The translations under genes were made by a program, and so were the position numbers. 64,000 bases of DNA from Camelimonas lactis (GTDB lineage Bacteria; Pseudomonadota; Alphaproteobacteria; Rhizobiales; Beijerinckiaceae), in assembly GCF_004342915.1 (NCBI RefSeq), contig NZ_SLWL01000003.1, positions 278,589 through 342,588 on the forward strand, written 5' to 3'. The notes below the pieces were generated by a model. That model was not told the DNA's origin and ran no database searches. It saw nothing but the letters and a program-made list of their open reading frames with translations. Below, piece after piece: positions 57,110 to 64,000 of this stretch; position 1 is the first letter of the stretch; every line of letters begins with the position of its first letter.

Positions 57110-58339
57110 ATGGCGCGGGCCCTAAATAAGCTCACCGCACGCACCGTCGCGACGTTGAAAACGCCGGGCCGCCATAGTGATGGCGGCGGGCTCTATCTTT
57201 CCATCAGCCGTGACGGATCCAGACGGCGATGGGTCTTCCTGTTCAAGTTCGAGGGCCATCAGAAAGAGCTTGGCCTTGGTTCTGCAGCCGAAGTTTCGCT
57301 GGCCGAGGCAAGGGAGAGGCGGCGTCAAGCCCGGGCTTTGGTTGAGCAAGGGATCAACCCAATTAGGGCCCGTCAGGAAGAAACTAGGGCCGCAGCCCCA
57401 TCGGGCCCCAGCTTTGGCGAGTACGCCACTGCCTATGTCGACCGGCACAGCTCTTCGTGGCGCAACGCCAAGCATATCGATCAATGGCGCAGTACACTGA
57501 GCATTCGCAAGGATGGCCAAGGCGCGTGGATCGACGGCGGTTATTGCGAGGCGATACGTGACAAGCAACTCGCGGACATCACGCGCGAAGACATCGTGGC
57601 AATTCTCCAGCCGCATTGGCTGGAGAAGCATGAAACGATGAGCCGGCTGCGAGGTCGTATCGAAACCATTCTCGCTGCCGCTACCGCCGACCGGCACAGG
57701 TCGGGCGAAAACCCTGCTCACTTGCCCGGCCTGAAGCACCTGCTGCCTAAACCGCAGAAGATCGCAGCCGCCCGGCACTTCGCCGCCATGCCTTATGCTG
57801 ACGTGCCGGCCTTCATCAAGCGCCTACGTCTGGTGAGGGGCATGGGCGCGTTGGCGCTGGAGTTCCTGATCCTGACGGCTGCAAGGTCCGGGGAAGTGCG
57901 CGGCGCTACATGGGACGAGGTCAACATGGAATCCCGTCTGTGGACCATCCCGGCTGCACGCATGAAGGCAGGCGTGCAACATCAGGTGCCCCTGACCGAT
58001 CGGGCCGCTGAGATACTGCAGCTGGTTCGTCAGCTCCAGCCTGTCGGAGATATCGCGGATGCTTTTGTCTTCCCGGGCCAAAACAAGGGACGCCCACTTA
58101 GCGACATGTCGCTGACGGCAGTGATGCGTCGCCTCGTTGACGGGGAGTACACCGTCCACGGATTTCGTAGCAGCTTCCGTGACTGGGCCGGCGACTGCAC
58201 TCCCTATCCGAGGGAAGTCTGCGAGGCAGCGCTGGCACATAGCACAGGCAATGCCGTTGAGCGCGCGTATAGGCGTGGCTCAGCATTGGAGAAAAGGCGC
58301 GAGCTAATGATTGCGTGGGCGGGCTTCTGCGAACGATAG
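57110..58339 (+). CDS. Tyrosine-type integrase with DUF4102 arm-binding domain (P4-like)
   Basis: Site-specific recombinase of 409 residues in the P4/CP4-57 group that integrates at tRNA genes. The N-terminal arm-binding domain has LKTPGRHSDGGGLYLSISRD, RRWVFLFKF and LGLGSAAEVSLAEARER. The core-binding domain follows, then the catalytic domain with Arg in LTAARSGEVRGATW (about residue 262), HGFRSSFRDWAG (about 350), LAHSTGNAVERAY with His and the nucleophile Tyr (about 386). ATG 57110 follows GGGAGAGAGGC. It lies 156 bp after tRNA-Ser and reads away from it, typical of a genomic island. Confidence 0.95.
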   Translation: MARALNKLTARTVATLKTPGRHSDGGGLYLSISRDGSRRRWVFLFKFEGHQKELGLGSAAEVSLAEARERRRQARALVEQGINPIRARQEETRAAAPSGPSFGEYATAYVDRHSSSWRNAKHIDQWRSTLSIRKDGQGAWIDGGYCEAIRDKQLADITREDIVAILQPHWLEKHETMSRLRGRIETILAAATADRHRSGENPAHLPGLKHLLPKPQKIAAARHFAAMPYADVPAFIKRLRLVRGMGALALEFLILTAARSGEVRGATWDEVNMESRLWTIPAARMKAGVQHQVPLTDRAAEILQLVRQLQPVGDIADAFVFPGQNKGRPLSDMSLTAVMRRLVDGEYTVHGFRSSFRDWAGDCTPYPREVCEAALAHSTGNAVERAYRRGSALEKRRELMIAWAGFCER

Positions 58340-58500
58340 GGGAGTTCCACGCACGCACAACCCTATCTCTGTCCAAGTCGCCCTGTAACCTCTTCTGCGG
58401 ACTGCATGATGCGAACCAATATGCGGAGACGCTACATGGAACGCGCGCCCTGCCGCGCACGCTGCGTGTGTCAGAGCAAAAAATCTTCCGCACCTCGCCC

Positions 58501-59373
58501 ATGGATGCAAATGTGATGAAGCAGTCATCGTTTAGAATGTCTTTGGTCAAAGCGATCCTGGATGACCTAGAGCGTGGTCCGGTGCTGTCCCACGACAACC
58601 GGTGCCAGTTGATGGATGAACTAAAGCAATTCCCCAATCGCTTGCCCTTTACAGGTCCAACCGAGCCGCCCCCTCGGCCGAGAGGGAGGGGCCGCCCAAG
58701 CAGGGGCGATGCAAAAACTTGGCTCTGGGACATGATAGAAGATCAACACCGCGAGATCGCCGCAGAATACTACATATCTTTATGTGAGCATGGCGGTCGC
58801 GGCTCTAGCGCCCGTGCGGTCCACGAGACCAGAAGCTGGTATAATAACATGTATGGGGAATATATTTCGGAGACAATCATAAAAACTACTGCATCAAAAT
58901 TGAAGGAGGCCGGAATCATCGCAAGGCCACCTGCTTATTTTGAACTTGAACTAGCCGCATTGGACGGGCATTCTTCGCTTTCTGAAGACGAAGTAGCTCT
59001 CTTAAAAGAATTCAGGCACCCTAGCAATGAAAGCTCTGAAGTAATTCCGCTCGAACAAGAGAAAGCGAACGAAGAAGTAGAAGGAGAAGAGGGAGAGGAA
59101 GAAGGCGAAAGCGAAGATGGAAATGAACGCGAAATCGCCTATTCGGAATTTTGTCGTACAACAGAACTGCATGCAGCCAACGTCGCTGAGCAGGCCGCCC
59201 GAGAAATTGGTGAAGGGCTAACCTCCTACTTGAATGACCACGTTCTCACCCCTGATCGCACCCGATGGATGAGCGATGAAGAGAGGGAGGAGTTTCGGGC
59301 ACGATTCCTCAATGAGTTCGTTCTCCAGCTATTCCGGAAGCTGGCAAACGCCGCACCCAGTGCGCCGCCCTAA
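58501..59373 (+). CDS. Hypothetical island protein with acidic low-complexity segment
   Basis: Not recognised. From ATG 58501 the protein has 290 residues: an N-terminal region with PPPRPRGRGRPSRGDAKTW, resembling an AT-hook-like basic patch, then WLWDMIEDQHREIAAEYYI, a helical middle (YISETIIKTTASKLKEAGII), an acidic run of Glu/Gly (EEVEGEEGEEEGESED) and a helical C-terminus. The frame is open further upstream to 58315, overlapping integrase, and later ATGs at 58516 and 58537 are possible; no strong ribosome binding site decides. Codon and base use are more A/T-rich than in the chromosomal genes. A regulatory or DNA-associated role is only a guess. Confidence 0.7.
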   Translation: MDANVMKQSSFRMSLVKAILDDLERGPVLSHDNRCQLMDELKQFPNRLPFTGPTEPPPRPRGRGRPSRGDAKTWLWDMIEDQHREIAAEYYISLCEHGGRGSSARAVHETRSWYNNMYGEYISETIIKTTASKLKEAGIIARPPAYFELELAALDGHSSLSEDEVALLKEFRHPSNESSEVIPLEQEKANEEVEGEEGEEEGESEDGNEREIAYSEFCRTTELHAANVAEQAAREIGEGLTSYLNDHVLTPDRTRWMSDEEREEFRARFLNEFVLQLFRKLANAAPSAPP

Positions 59374-59490
59374 CCATTCAGGAAAATGCGGCTCGGCGAG
59401 CTATTTTGGTGAATGACACTCTTGTTGTTCACCAGCGAGCCATGACTATTGTCCCTAGCCATCCCGCAAAAACCCTTTGGGAGGATGGTC

Positions 59491-59724
59491 ATGAATCATT
59501 ACGAGAAAATTCCTCAAACCAAGTCGGAGCGCGACGTGTCCGCTCCGGCGTGCGGTGCGTACGCCGTGCGCCTGCCTGAAGCCATGCGGCGGACAGGCCT
59601 CGGTCGCTCCACGCTGTACCGCGCTATCGCAGCCGGCAGCTTGCGCTCTATCAAGGTCGGCAAGTGCCGCCTCTTTCGCATCACCGACATTGAAGCGTTC
59701 CTGGAGGGAAGCGCCAATGGCTAA
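59491..59724 (+). CDS. AlpA-type helix-turn-helix regulator/excisionase
   Basis: A 77-residue MerR-like winged helix-turn-helix protein of the AlpA/excisionase type: YAVRLPEAMRRTGLGRSTLY, RAIAAGSLRSIKVGKCRLFR and ITDIEAFL. Such proteins activate integrase or act as directionality factors in P4-like elements. ATG 59491 lies 6 nt after GGGAGG; ATG 59485 is too close to it. Its end overlaps the next gene by 8 nt. Confidence 0.88.
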   Translation: MNHYEKIPQTKSERDVSAPACGAYAVRLPEAMRRTGLGRSTLYRAIAAGSLRSIKVGKCRLFRITDIEAFLEGSANG

Positions 59725-60106
59725 GCAGACTTACCTCGCGTGGCTTGCCAAGCCCCCGATTCTCGATCGCGAACTGATCAATAGTTACTTTGCTAATGAA
59801 GCTCTGCTGGACGCGGCCCGCGACCCGACGAATAGGAATTCCAGTAACGCTTACGTGCTGCCGCGCGGCTCTCTCAGCAACGTCGTCACCAGGCTTTGGC
59901 AGCGAGGCTCCGGCCGAGACCTGCGCCAAGAGCTGCTGTGGTTCTCGCTCTCCACTGGCGTAGGTGGTTCAGGCGCGATTTCGCTGGCGGCCTACATTTG
60001 GGGCGTCGATGAGGCGGAAGCCGCTCGCCGACTGGCTGCCTATTTCTACCTTCGCAATGGCGAACTCGCGTTCCAGCGCCTTGATGAGGGCGTTGCAAAT
60101 GAATGA
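59717..60106 (+). CDS. Hypothetical island protein, 129 residues
   Basis: Not recognised. The protein starts MAKQTYLAWLAKPPILDREL and contains AYVLPRGSLSNVVTRLWQRG, ELLWFSLSTGVGGSGAISLA and AYIWGVDEAEAARRLAAYFY. There is no membrane segment. The start follows GGAGGGAAGCGCCA. It overlaps the AlpA-type gene by 8 nt at its start and the primase gene by 8 nt at its end, so it is translated as part of one unit. Position between regulator and replication gene suggests a role in island replication or maintenance, by context only. Confidence 0.78.
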   Translation: MAKQTYLAWLAKPPILDRELINSYFANEALLDAARDPTNRNSSNAYVLPRGSLSNVVTRLWQRGSGRDLRQELLWFSLSTGVGGSGAISLAAYIWGVDEAEAARRLAAYFYLRNGELAFQRLDEGVANE

Positions 60107-62186
60107 TCAGCTTTCGACAGGAGGGGGCCTCGCGCCCCCTAACCCCCACAATAGAGATCGGGTCACCCATAGGCTCTTCTTCGATCCGCTGGATTATCTG
60201 CCATCGGAAGAGCTGTATGCAGAATGGAATCGCCAAGCCGCGCTGGGCTACGCTGAGGCTGGTATTGCGGTGCTGCCACTCACGCCGAAGAAGACACCGC
60301 GAATCGGGGACTGGCCAAACAAATCATCTGCGAGTCCGGATCAGGTGGTCGCGTGGTGGAAGCAGTCTCCCGGGTCACTTGTGGGCATCGATTGCCGTAA
60401 GGCCAACATTGTGGTGATTGACTGCGATTGTCACCCGGGCCAACCAGACGGCGTGGATGCGCTGCGGCGGATCGTTGGACGGGATTTTATTTCGCTCGGT
60501 GCCCCGATCATCGAAACCGGTGGAGGCGGCATGCATCTCATTTTCGCTCAGCCGCCGGGAACACGGCTCACCAACAAACGGGGGCGGCTTCCTCAGGGTA
60601 TCGATGTGCGGGCCGATGGTGGCTACATCGTTGCCGCTGGGTCATATCGCAACGACGGCAGCAACTGGTGCCACGACCCAGATACGCCCGACCTCATCGC
60701 AGCCATCGCGGGGCGCTCTCTGCCTCAGGTGCCTGAAGTTTTGCTGGAACTGATCCGTGGCCCGTTCGGTCAGCACGAACCGTTCGCAGGGGGCGAGAAA
60801 AACCCCGGCGAAGGTTCCGTGCGCACCGCGGAACATCGCCATCATAATACCGCTCAGTCCGAGCTTCGGGCAGAATCGGAGGCTTTGGCAGACACCCCGG
60901 AAGGTGGCCGCAACAATCGTCTGAACGCGATCAGCTTTCGCATGGGTCGGTTTATCGCCGCAGGTTACATCACGCGCGAAGAGGTGGAGGCGCAGCTCAT
61001 GGCTGCGTGTCAGAAAAATGGCCTGGCTCGGGAGAGCGTGACAGCAGTGCGGGCTACCATGAAGAGTGGCATCCATGCCGGTTGCCAAAAGCCGTTTCAG
61101 GGGCATGCCCAAGATACCATGTGGCCGCCCTTTGGCGCAGACGACCATGCCAACACTTTTTCGGATTCGGACGCCGACGGCGACCCTGGGCACGCCGCGC
61201 GGAACGCTGGCGCCTACCGCAGGGGACAGGCGCATGAAGCACGCAGCGCGCCCGAGATTGAGACGGTCGTGGCTTCTTCGCTGGCGGACAAGCTCCTGCC
61301 CAAGCAAGAATGGCTGGTCGAAAACCTGATCCCCGCCGGCAACGTCACCCTGCTGTCGGGCGATGGCGGGGCTGGCAAGAGCCTGCTCGCGCTGCAGTTG
61401 GCGGCCGCGGTCGCCACGGGCGGTTCTTGGCTGGGCTTTACTTTAAAGGCGGGCAGCGCTCTCTTCCTGAGCGCTGAGGACGAGATCGACGAACTGCATC
61501 GCCGCCTTGTGCACATTGAACCGAAACTCAATCGCTTGTCCGAACTCGTGCTGATCCCGCTCGCAGGCAAGGATGCGGTGCTCGCAGCGCCTCAACTGCC
61601 GAGCAAGCTGGTTCAGCCTACGCCGTTGCTGCAGGCGTTGGAGCGCCTCGTCGCCCATCATTCTCCCGCGCTGCTGATCCTTGACACCAGCGCAGACCTC
61701 TTCGCGGGTAACGAGAATGCGCGTGTCGAGGTGCGCACATTCATCTCGATGCTTCGCGCGTTGTGCCTCACCTATCGTGTCACGATTGTCCTTTTGTCCC
61801 ATCCCAGCCAGAGCGGGCTTGCCAGCGGGGACGGTAGCTCGGGCTCCACCAGTTGGAACAACTCCGTCCGGTCGCGCCTCAATCCCAAGACCGTGGCCAA
61901 GTGGCGGAGCCGGTCCTCGACGGCCGATCTACCGAACGGGCCGAAGGTCCCCAGATCGACAACCCTGTCGGTTGGGGAGGAAGCTGTCGTGGTGGCGTTC
62001 CGTCGCCACACGCTGCTCCCGCTGGACGACTGTCTCTACGCCCTGCAGGCGTCGATCCCGCATCTCACCCGATCATCGCTTCATCGCTGCCTGCAGCGGC
62101 ACGGTATCAGCCGGCTGCCGGCTGCCGGCTGCCGGCTGTCGATGGCGACAAGCCCGTGCGCAAGAAGTTCAAGCCCTACCCCATAG
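60099..62186 (+). CDS. Primase-polymerase/RepA-like ATPase fused to a transposase fragment
   Basis: Replication protein of the island, 695 residues as it stands. An N-terminal bifunctional primase/polymerase domain (about 35-240: YAEAGIAVLPLTPKKTPRIG, IVVIDCDCHPGQPDGVDALR with acidic residues, ETGGGGMHLIFAQP, GGYIVAAGSY) is followed by a RepA-like AAA ATPase (Walker A LLSGDGGAGKSLLALQL near 421, Walker B ALLILDTSADLF near 525, LLSHPSQSGLASGDGSSGST). After NNSVRSRL (to about 594) the sequence switches to IS481-type transposase (NPKTVAKW, TLLPLDDCLYAL). The true C-terminus is lost. ATG 60099 overlaps the previous stop by 8 nt. Confidence 0.85.
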   Translation: MNDQLSTGGGLAPPNPHNRDRVTHRLFFDPLDYLPSEELYAEWNRQAALGYAEAGIAVLPLTPKKTPRIGDWPNKSSASPDQVVAWWKQSPGSLVGIDCRKANIVVIDCDCHPGQPDGVDALRRIVGRDFISLGAPIIETGGGGMHLIFAQPPGTRLTNKRGRLPQGIDVRADGGYIVAAGSYRNDGSNWCHDPDTPDLIAAIAGRSLPQVPEVLLELIRGPFGQHEPFAGGEKNPGEGSVRTAEHRHHNTAQSELRAESEALADTPEGGRNNRLNAISFRMGRFIAAGYITREEVEAQLMAACQKNGLARESVTAVRATMKSGIHAGCQKPFQGHAQDTMWPPFGADDHANTFSDSDADGDPGHAARNAGAYRRGQAHEARSAPEIETVVASSLADKLLPKQEWLVENLIPAGNVTLLSGDGGAGKSLLALQLAAAVATGGSWLGFTLKAGSALFLSAEDEIDELHRRLVHIEPKLNRLSELVLIPLAGKDAVLAAPQLPSKLVQPTPLLQALERLVAHHSPALLILDTSADLFAGNENARVEVRTFISMLRALCLTYRVTIVLLSHPSQSGLASGDGSSGSTSWNNSVRSRLNPKTVAKWRSRSSTADLPNGPKVPRSTTLSVGEEAVVVAFRRHTLLPLDDCLYALQASIPHLTRSSLHRCLQRHGISRLPAAGCRLSMATSPCARSSSPTP

Positions 62187-62782
62187 GCTATTTTCACATC
62201 GATCTCCCAGAGGTGCGGACCGAGGAAGGGCGTCTCTACCTCTTCGTCGCGATCGACCGGACTTCGAAGTTCGCCTTCGTCGAGCTACATGAAAAAGCCA
62301 CTCGACGGCTCGCCACCAACTTCCTTCGCAACCTCGCCGCCGCCTTGCCCTACAAGATCCACACTGTCCTCACTGACAACGGCACCCACTTTACCGACCC
62401 AGCTGGCGATGGCTGGACGCCCGAGGACATCAAGGCGATGCGGGCGAAGGGAGAGCAGTTCCTCTGTCACGCCTTCGAGTTTGCTTGCGCCGATCTCGAT
62501 ATCCAGCATCGACTTACCAAGCCTCGCCACCCCTGGACGAACGGGCAGGTCGAGCGGATGAACCGAACCATCAAGGATGCAACCGTCAAACGCTTCTACT
62601 ACGAGAGCCACGAACAGCTCAGGAAGCACCTCGGCGACTTTATCTCCGCCTACAACTTCGCGCGGCGGTTGAAGACGCTGCGCGGGCTCACGCCTTACGA
62701 ATCCATCTGCAAAGCATGGACCGATCAGCCACACCGATTCATATCAAACCCGCACCACCAATTGCCGGGACCAAACATCTAG
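61881..62782 (+). mobile_element. IS481-family insertion sequence remnant
   Basis: The region coding for transposase sequence from NPKTVAKW to the stop at 62782. About 35 N-terminal transposase codons and the left end of the element are missing; the left boundary is fused in frame to the RepA-like ATPase. No inverted repeats could be paired. Confidence 0.8.
61881..62782 (+). pseudogene. Truncated and frameshifted IS481 family transposase
   Basis: DDE transposase broken in two ways. Its first part (NPKTVAKWR, ADLPNGPKVPRSTTLS, VVVAFRRHTLLPLDDCLYAL, RSSLHRCLQRHGISRLP) is in the frame of the upstream ATPase. After a heptamer repeat at 62111-62138 the continuation is in another frame: GDKPVRKKFKPYPIGYFHID, LYLFVAIDRTSKFAFVEL, HTVLTDNGTHF, HRLTKPRHPWTNGQVERMNR, KTLRGLTPYESICKAW. 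The catalytic Asp and Glu regions lie in the second part. The 5' end is absent, so it cannot be an active autonomous element. Confidence 0.88.
62111..62138. repeat. Heptanucleotide tandem repeat (CCGGCTG)4
   Basis: Four perfect copies of CCGGCTG at the transposase frameshift point. With two copies the reading frame would be continuous (SRLPAVDGDK); the observed four add 14 nt and shift it. Confidence 0.95.
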
Positions 62783-62968
62783 GGACACCCGGTCGGGGTC
62801 GGGGCCCAGCTCTGGTCAGCCCGCAGCGAACGCCTGGCACGAGCTCGCCAACATCGCCCGTCGTTCCCAGAGGCCAGCACGACATGTCGGTCACCTCACT
62901 TGCATATCAGGGAAGGCAAACTGCTCGTCCTTTAGCCAGAATATGTGATCGCCGGTCATAGGCTCCTT

Positions 62969-63616
62969 CTATGGGGCCAGTGGCTGGATCTTAGGCAACT
63001 CGAGCGCAACGACGCGCTTCAGCCGCGCGCATATGAAGCTGATCGCGCGCGTGGAATGTCCGGGACTTGGTGGCGAAGCGACGAAGGAGGGCGCTTCCCG
63101 GAAATCTTCTTCCTCCAGCATTTCCGCTTTCATCGTTGCATTGCTCAGGTGGACGCGAAACACGCGGCGGTCACGGATCCGTCTAAATTTAAGGTCCCGA
63201 CCGGTAACCGATCGAGTCATTGTCTCCAACTCATAGATGTCAAGTCGCTCGCCATCCTTACCCCGAAAAGCTAGCCCGCGGCCCGGCGCGACAGCGGGCC
63301 ATCCTACTGGACGTGTTTGGGCAGATTTGTTGTCCGTGCACGGGTGTTTCGGCCAAGGCCAGCGAACGTCATCAAAAAAAACGCGACCGCCCTGTCGCGA
63401 CTGGAAATAGAACACGCGTTGTCCGCAGACCGGGCAGCAAGCGCTGGGGTTGATGTAGCTCTCGGCCGTCATGAAGGAACTGGCAGGAGATGAGCGGCTA
63501 CTGCCCGCACCTGTCCGAGAACCAAAACAGCCGCCACCGTTCACGTGAATCGGCGTCGGTCGCCCGTTCATGTAACGGAATTCGATTTCCCCACCGCATG
63601 CTCCACAGATCGTCAT
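62969..63616 (-). CDS. Zinc-ribbon-containing hypothetical protein
   Basis: A 215-residue protein of unknown function. It begins MTICGACGGEIEFRYMNGRP with a CxxC knuckle and has SYINPSACCPVCGQRVFYFQ and GGRVFFDDVRWPWPKHPC, giving several Cys/His ligands for one or two zinc ribbons. This CPVCG...VFYF...GGRVFFD...WPKHPCTD pattern recurs in uncharacterised accessory proteins of proteobacteria. The C-terminal part (RFRRIRDRRVFRVHLSN-like segment) is basic. It lies between the IS481 remnant and the right-end repeats, reads leftward, and is island cargo. Confidence 0.8.
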   Translation of the reverse strand: MTICGACGGEIEFRYMNGRPTPIHVNGGGCFGSRTGAGSSRSSPASSFMTAESYINPSACCPVCGQRVFYFQSRQGGRVFFDDVRWPWPKHPCTDNKSAQTRPVGWPAVAPGRGLAFRGKDGERLDIYELETMTRSVTGRDLKFRRIRDRRVFRVHLSNATMKAEMLEEEDFREAPSFVASPPSPGHSTRAISFICARLKRVVALELPKIQPLAP

Positions 63617-64000
63617 CCCTCGCTCCCCCCTTTTGCTGGGAATGGTAGGATGGGCAGATCAGAGAGACTAGATGCTTCGGCGCTGCGTGACCAAGGAAGC
63701 TCGCGCGGTCTGGCGGTTGCTCTGACAGCGACGACGGACATATTCGCGCTTCAAGCCTGTAGCGCGCCTCCGGGAATTTATCCGGTTTGAATTCGATCCG
63801 GCCCTCTCCCATGGCCGTTTTGACGCGCACGCGGTTATCGGTTGGGACGATCAACACCCCACGCGGGGCAACTGCGGCGGTGCTCCCGTGCCGTTTGCCT
63901 GAGGGTGCGTGTTCCACGGGATGGTGGGCACTGATTCCACCGGATGATGGGCGCGCGTTCCACGCGATCATGGGCAGCATTTCCACGGCATCGTGGGCAA
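63617..64000. other. Right-end region of window, no supportable gene
   Basis: About 380 bp. A minus-strand frame covers 63498-63986 but overlaps the zinc-ribbon gene start and lacks recognisable domains or a clear start, so it is not called. The last 90 bp are a 23-bp-period repeat array (63912-63998). Confidence 0.5.
63912..63998. repeat. Four 18-bp repeats at 23-bp period, possible IS21-type end
   Basis: Cores TTCCACGGGATGGTGGGC (63912), TTCCACCGGATGATGGGC (63935), TTCCACGCGATCATGGGC (63958) and TTCCACGGCATCGTGGGC (63981), with 5-bp spacers. Arrays of this kind occur at the termini of IS21-family elements as transposase-binding sites, so an element may lie to the right of the window. Confidence 0.85.

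Noticed and set aside
63498..63986. 162-residue minus-strand ORF at the right end
   Set aside because: It overlaps the zinc-ribbon gene and runs into the repeat array. There is no recognised domain and no clear start. It could be a decayed gene, but the support is too weak.
63912..63998. CRISPR array
   Set aside because: Units are 18 bp with 5-bp spacers and diverged cores; spacers are far too short and no cas gene is visible.
56864..64000. attR inside the window
   Set aside because: Looking for a second copy of the tRNA 3' segment (GTTCGAATCTCCCCCTCTCC) in 57000-64000 found none, so the right end must be outside.

Overview
The window is chromosomal DNA of a GC-rich alphaproteobacterium, most likely order Hyphomicrobiales (Rhizobiales). 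The evidence is the gene content: HrcA/GrpE/DnaK/DnaJ, an Omp2b-type porin, OlsB-like ornithine-lipid acyltransferase, DUF2852, DUF2244 and DUF1636 proteins, a pyrF-DUF1330-dapB-gpmA run, a SAM-II riboswitch before metZ, and GCATTTTC...GAAAATGC palindromic intergenic repeats. The genus cannot be fixed from the sequence alone.

Positions 1-29500 are mainly housekeeping genes: lepA (cut by the left edge), an SDR, a PAT-like acetyltransferase, hrcA, rph-rdgB, DUF2852, ispG, grpE, glnD, gshB, yraN, rsmI, hemW with a His-rich Zur-like regulator, a glycosyltransferase/methyltransferase pair, a stand-alone AsnC ligand-binding domain, metZ under a SAM-II riboswitch with a terminator, and a membrane-anchored Ala/Pro-rich protein. 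A complete branched-chain-amino-acid-type ABC transporter operon (substrate-binding protein, two ATPases, two permeases) and an mhqO/mhqD-like dioxygenase-hydrolase pair follow.

Positions 29500-56800 carry a porin, an FMN alpha-hydroxy-acid oxidase, a TetR/SDR/phosphotransferase/CoA-transferase group that looks like an acyl-CoA catabolic cluster, olsB, the GST-queG-epimerase block divergent from uppP, nth divergent from a DUF2244 gene, dnaK-dnaJ, a PmtA-like methyltransferase whose start seems frameshifted, pyrF-DUF1330-dapB-gpmA, a farnesyl-diphosphate-type synthase, mtgA, rpmF and a degenerate PAS-GGDEF-EAL protein.

From 56864 the character changes. A tRNA-Ser(CGA) gene is followed by a tyrosine integrase, an unknown acidic protein, an AlpA-type regulator, a small unknown protein and a primase-polymerase/RepA-like ATPase. 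The last three overlap by exactly 8 nt each. This is the left part of a tRNA-integrated genomic island. The 3' end of the ATPase gene has been replaced by a 5'-truncated IS481-type transposase, itself broken at a (CCGGCTG)4 heptamer repeat. A zinc-ribbon protein and four 23-bp-period repeats, possibly the end of an IS21-type element, close the window. No second attachment site lies in the window, so the island continues to the right.
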